Positions 7,076 through 9,270 of a stretch of 9,270 bases of DNA are shown here, one piece after another. A program made the translations under genes and the position numbers. The DNA lies in the NCBI GenBank assembly GCA_964532515.1, contig CAZHKH010000057.1:1-9270 (forward strand), given 5' to 3'. How positions within the stretch are numbered: position 1 is the first letter of the stretch; each line of letters opens with the position of its first letter. The notes beneath the pieces are model-generated. The model saw only the letters and a program-made list of their open reading frames with translations, had not been told where the DNA came from and did not search any database. The stretch comes from TMED161 sp964532515. GTDB lineage: Bacteria > Fidelibacterota > Marinisomatia > SCGC-AAA003-L08 > D37C17.

Positions 7076-7988
7076 ACTATATCAAATAGCTAAAAGATAT
7101 CTGCTTTATTTACAATTAGAAAGAAGATTAGAAGTAAATACTATTAATTCAAGATGGTATGATATTGAAAAATATATTCTTTTTTTAATAAAAAATAAAA
7201 TTGACAATTACATTGATGTTACACCTTTACACATCAATAGCTTTATTTCTGATTTGAAATTTTATAAAAAATATAATAGAAAAGAAAAATATTCGAATGC
7301 TACAATAAATAGATATATCTCCAGTATAAAAAATTTCCATTTTTATTTATTAGATAATAATTTTACAAAAACAAATGTTTCAGATAAAGTTTATCGTCCA
7401 AAAAATAACAGTAAAATGCCTCATATTATTAGTGTAAATGAGATAGATACAATAATATCTTCAATATCACTTTCAAAACCAATTGGCTATAGAGATAAAA
7501 CCATTATACTTATGATGTATTCATCTGGATTAAGAATATCTGAAGTTGTGAATGTAAAATTAAATGATTTAAATTTATCTGATAGTTTTATCTCTGTTAT
7601 TGGGAAAGGAAATAAACAGAGAGTAATTCCCTTTGGAGAGAAAGCGCTATTTATGCTCAATATATATATCAATGAATATAGGGGTAAATTTTTAAAGAAA
7701 AAGAATTCTGAAGGATATCTTTTTCTGAATAATAGGGGAGGAAGATTGAGTCGAGTAAGTATTTGGAAAATTATAAAAAAACATTCAAGAATATTAAGTA
7801 ACCATAAAAATATAACTCCACATGTTTTTAGACATAGTTTCGCAACACATTTAATAGAAGGTGGGGCGGACCTTCGAGCAGTTCAAATGATGCTTGGTCA
7901 TAGTGATATAACAACTACTCAAATATATACGCATCTTGATAAAAGGTATCTAAAAGAGATACATAAATCTCACCATCCTAGAGGATAA
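7062..7988 (+). CDS. xerD: Site-specific tyrosine recombinase, XerD type
   Basis: Xer recombinases resolve chromosome dimers at dif during division. The 308-aa product has an N-terminal SAM-like core-binding domain (about 1-110; YLLYLQLERRLEVNTINS) and a C-terminal catalytic domain. All catalytic residues are visible: Arg158 (SSGLRISEV), Lys182 (GKGNKQRVIP), His254 and Arg257 (HVFRHSFATHL), His280 (MLGHSDITTTQIYTHL) and Tyr289. Their spacing equals that of E. coli XerD shifted by ten; from memory, XerC has a shorter Arg-to-His interval, so XerD is preferred. The ending HKSHHPRG is typical of Xer proteins. The N-terminal domain has an extra charged loop near residues 66-78. The ATG lies inside the end of the preceding gene without a Shine-Dalgarno sequence, which suggests coupling. 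A host Xer role is more likely than a phage integrase because no mobile genes surround it. Confidence 0.93.
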   Translation: METTELYQIAKRYLLYLQLERRLEVNTINSRWYDIEKYILFLIKNKIDNYIDVTPLHINSFISDLKFYKKYNRKEKYSNATINRYISSIKNFHFYLLDNNFTKTNVSDKVYRPKNNSKMPHIISVNEIDTIISSISLSKPIGYRDKTIILMMYSSGLRISEVVNVKLNDLNLSDSFISVIGKGNKQRVIPFGEKALFMLNIYINEYRGKFLKKKNSEGYLFLNNRGGRLSRVSIWKIIKKHSRILSNHKNITPHVFRHSFATHLIEGGADLRAVQMMLGHSDITTTQIYTHLDKRYLKEIHKSHHPRG

Positions 7989-7989
7989 A

Positions 7990-8625
7990 ATGGGCCTAAT
8001 CAGATTACTTGAAAATGATCCAACTGCTTTTATCGGTCTATCTATTTCCCTGGTATTCTCATTATGCTTTCATGAATTTTCTCATTCATTGATGGCTCTC
8101 TTATTAGGTGATGATACCTCATATAAATTAAAAAGAACTAATATGAATCCTATAAATCACCTTGATCCAATGGGAACTATAATGATTTTTTTCGTAGGCT
8201 TTGGATGGGCCAAGCCTGTCCCGGTAAATCCATATAACCTTAAAAACCCAACTAGCGATATGATGAAAATAGCTTTTGCAGGTCCAGCCTCAAATTTACT
8301 ATTAGCGTTTCTTGCACTTTTTTTATCAAACTTATTTTCATTAGATAGTATTATTGTATCTTACTTTTATATTATTAATCTTGCATTAGCAGTTTTTAAT
8401 TTATTACCAATTTCTCCTTTGGATGGGTCGCAAATTTTTAACCCAATTATTTTAAGATACAATAGAAAGGTTGGGATTTTTTTGAATACTTATGGACCTC
8501 AAATACTCCTTGGTCTAATACTGTTTGGTATTTTTACGGGATATTCAGTTTTATGGAAAATAATGTCCCCAATAATAACCCTTGTGAGTAATATATTTTT
8601 ATTTATTGTTGATCTAATAATATGA
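7990..8625 (+). CDS. Site-2 protease family (M50) membrane metalloprotease
   Basis: This 211-aa polytopic membrane protein has the zinc-protease motif HEFSH (28-32; His28, Glu29, His32) in its first helix. The second metal-binding motif, NLLPISPLDG (137-146; Asp145), lies in a later helix. Hydrophobic helices are apparent at about 12-39, 61-72, 92-116, 119-140, 166-186 and 189-211. The stretches LKRTNMNPINHLDPMG (47-62) and WAKPVPVNPYNL (73-84) mark the compact M50B type that lacks PDZ domains, unlike RseP. Such proteins cut other proteins within the membrane, but the substrate here is unknown. AGAGGA at 7980-7985 precedes the ATG by four bases, and one base separates it from xerD. Its stop overlaps the next small gene as ATGA. 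Confidence 0.92.
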   Translation: MGLIRLLENDPTAFIGLSISLVFSLCFHEFSHSLMALLLGDDTSYKLKRTNMNPINHLDPMGTIMIFFVGFGWAKPVPVNPYNLKNPTSDMMKIAFAGPASNLLLAFLALFLSNLFSLDSIIVSYFYIINLALAVFNLLPISPLDGSQIFNPIILRYNRKVGIFLNTYGPQILLGLILFGIFTGYSVLWKIMSPIITLVSNIFLFIVDLII

Positions 8626-8738
8626 AAAAAATTAGAGATCAAATGTATCGAGAATATTCTAGTAGGTATAAAATATTAAAAAATATAATAATATTAATTA
8701 TTATTATATGTCTAATAATTTACGTCAATAACCAATGA
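8622..8738 (+). CDS. Small 38-aa single-span membrane protein
   Basis: This short frame starts at an ATG that overlaps the site-2 protease stop as ATGA and ends at TGA 8736-8738. The first twenty residues are polar and strongly basic (MKKIRDQMYREYSSRYKILK). About fifteen almost purely aliphatic residues follow (21-35, mostly Ile and Leu with one Cys), then the short tail VNNQ. This is the layout of a one-helix inner-membrane microprotein with its N-terminus in the cytoplasm. I recognise no family. Support comes from the tight coupling to the upstream gene and the membrane-protein pattern. The AT-rich composition could make such a run of Ile/Leu by chance. If it is not translated, the 126 bases between the flanking genes would be the longest gap in the window. 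Confidence 0.55.
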   Translation: MKKIRDQMYREYSSRYKILKNIIILIIIICLIIYVNNQ

Positions 8739-8751
8739 ATGGAAAATTAAT

Positions 8752-9270
8752 ATGAGACTAATTGAATGTGTACCAAATTTCAGCGAAGGCGCCGATCTTG
8801 ATATAATAGATAAAATCACCAATAAAATATCATCAATAAAAAATATAGAGCTTCTAGATGTCGATCCGGGGAAAGATACGAATAGAACTGTAGTAACATT
8901 TATTGGCCCTCCAGAAGATGTAATAGAGGCTGCTTTCCAGGGGATAAAAATAGCTGCAACCTTGATTGATATGAAAAAGCACTCAGGGGAGCATCCACGA
9001 ATGGGAGCAACAGATGTGTGTCCTTTAATACCTATATCTGAGGTTTCTATGGATGAATGCATTGCTTACTCTAAAAAATTGGCAAAAAAAGTAGCCAAGG
9101 AACTTTCTATACCTGTTTATTTATATGAGGAGTCTGCAGGTAATAAATATAGAAAAAATCTTTCTGATATAAGAAAAGGAGAGTATGAAGGTATTGAGGA
9201 AAAGATCAGATCTCTAGAATGGACTCCAGATAATGGTGCTGCTATTTTTTATATAAGGTCTGGAGTTACG
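8752..9270 (+). CDS. ftcD: Glutamate formimidoyltransferase, N-terminal part (runs off the window)
   Basis: The enzyme transfers the formimino group of N-formimino-glutamate, a product of histidine breakdown, to tetrahydrofolate. The frame is open for 173 codons to the window edge. It starts MRLIECVPNFSEGADLDIID, the classic opening. It continues with LLDVDPGKDTNRTVVTFIGP (34-53), LIDMKKHSGEHPRMGATDVC (71-90, with His81 at the place of the catalytic His82 of the mammalian enzyme), IPVYLYEESAG (119-129), IRKGEYEGI and EWTPDNGAAIFY. This is nearly all of the N-terminal subdomain; the C-terminal subdomain is missing because the window ends. Whether a cyclodeaminase domain is fused cannot be seen. 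The ATG follows a weak GGAAAA at 8741-8746 and lies 13 bases after the small membrane gene. No other histidine-degradation gene is in view. Confidence 0.94.
   Translation, partial: MRLIECVPNFSEGADLDIIDKITNKISSIKNIELLDVDPGKDTNRTVVTFIGPPEDVIEAAFQGIKIAATLIDMKKHSGEHPRMGATDVCPLIPISEVSMDECIAYSKKLAKKVAKELSIPVYLYEESAGNKYRKNLSDIRKGEYEGIEEKIRSLEWTPDNGAAIFYIRSGVT

Noticed and set aside
7487..7672. Minus-strand open frame of 61 codons inside xerD
   Set aside because: It is opposite the catalytic region of xerD and has no features of its own.
7062..7988. Tyrosine recombinase as the integrase of a mobile element
   Set aside because: Residue spacing and the C-terminal HPR end match host XerD. No attachment repeats, phage genes or tRNA lie nearby, and base composition matches the neighbours.
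8712..9062. Minus-strand open frame of 116 codons
   Set aside because: The plus strand here encodes a clear glutamate formimidoyltransferase that continues past the window edge, so the minus frame is a shadow.
1..9270. CRISPR array, tRNA, rRNA, riboswitch or defence system
   Set aside because: No direct repeats with spacers, cloverleaf or conserved leader structure were seen. Nearly every base is assigned to a housekeeping-type gene, leaving no room for such elements.

Overview
This 9.27-kb window is AT-rich (roughly 30 % G+C by eye) bacterial chromosome. It is almost entirely coding, and every gene lies on the + strand. The genes are housekeeping in type, and I see no phage, transposon, CRISPR, rRNA or tRNA content. 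Several features fit the FCB superphylum, for example Candidatus Marinimicrobia/SAR406 or a relative: low G+C, streamlined spacing, a split glycine decarboxylase subunit (GcvPA), and a bacterial geranylgeranylglyceryl phosphate (GGGP) synthase homologue. The lineage is an inference and no marker here proves it.

Layout. The first 228 bases are the C-terminal tail of DnaK. After 34 bases comes a 410-aa membrane-anchored protein that looks like a short AsmA/TamB-type protein. A 65-base gap follows, the longest non-coding stretch in the window and the likeliest promoter site. Ten complete genes and one partial gene then run with junctions from a 14-base overlap to a 13-base gap: an exported TPR protein with a peptidoglycan-binding-like segment, efp, accB, accC, gcvH, gcvPA, a GGGP synthase homologue, xerD, an M50 site-2 protease homologue, a 38-aa membrane microprotein, and the start of a glutamate formimidoyltransferase gene that leaves the window.

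How the genes fit together. AccB and AccC are the biotin carrier and biotin carboxylase of acetyl-CoA carboxylase, which starts fatty acid synthesis. The GGGP synthase would start ether-linked isoprenoid lipids, so two alternative routes to membrane lipid share one apparent transcript. GcvH and GcvPA belong to the glycine cleavage system, which yields methylene-THF. The formimidoyltransferase yields formimino-THF, so both feed one-carbon folate metabolism. EF-P (translation of polyproline), XerD (chromosome dimer resolution), the site-2 protease and the exported TPR protein serve translation, replication and the envelope. GcvPB, GcvT and AccA/AccD are absent from the window.

The most notable point is the archaeal-type lipid enzyme inside this bacterial growth operon. 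The uncatalogued 38-aa membrane protein, the gcvPA without gcvPB and the PG-binding-like motif in the TPR protein are secondary leads. No clearly new multi-gene system is visible.
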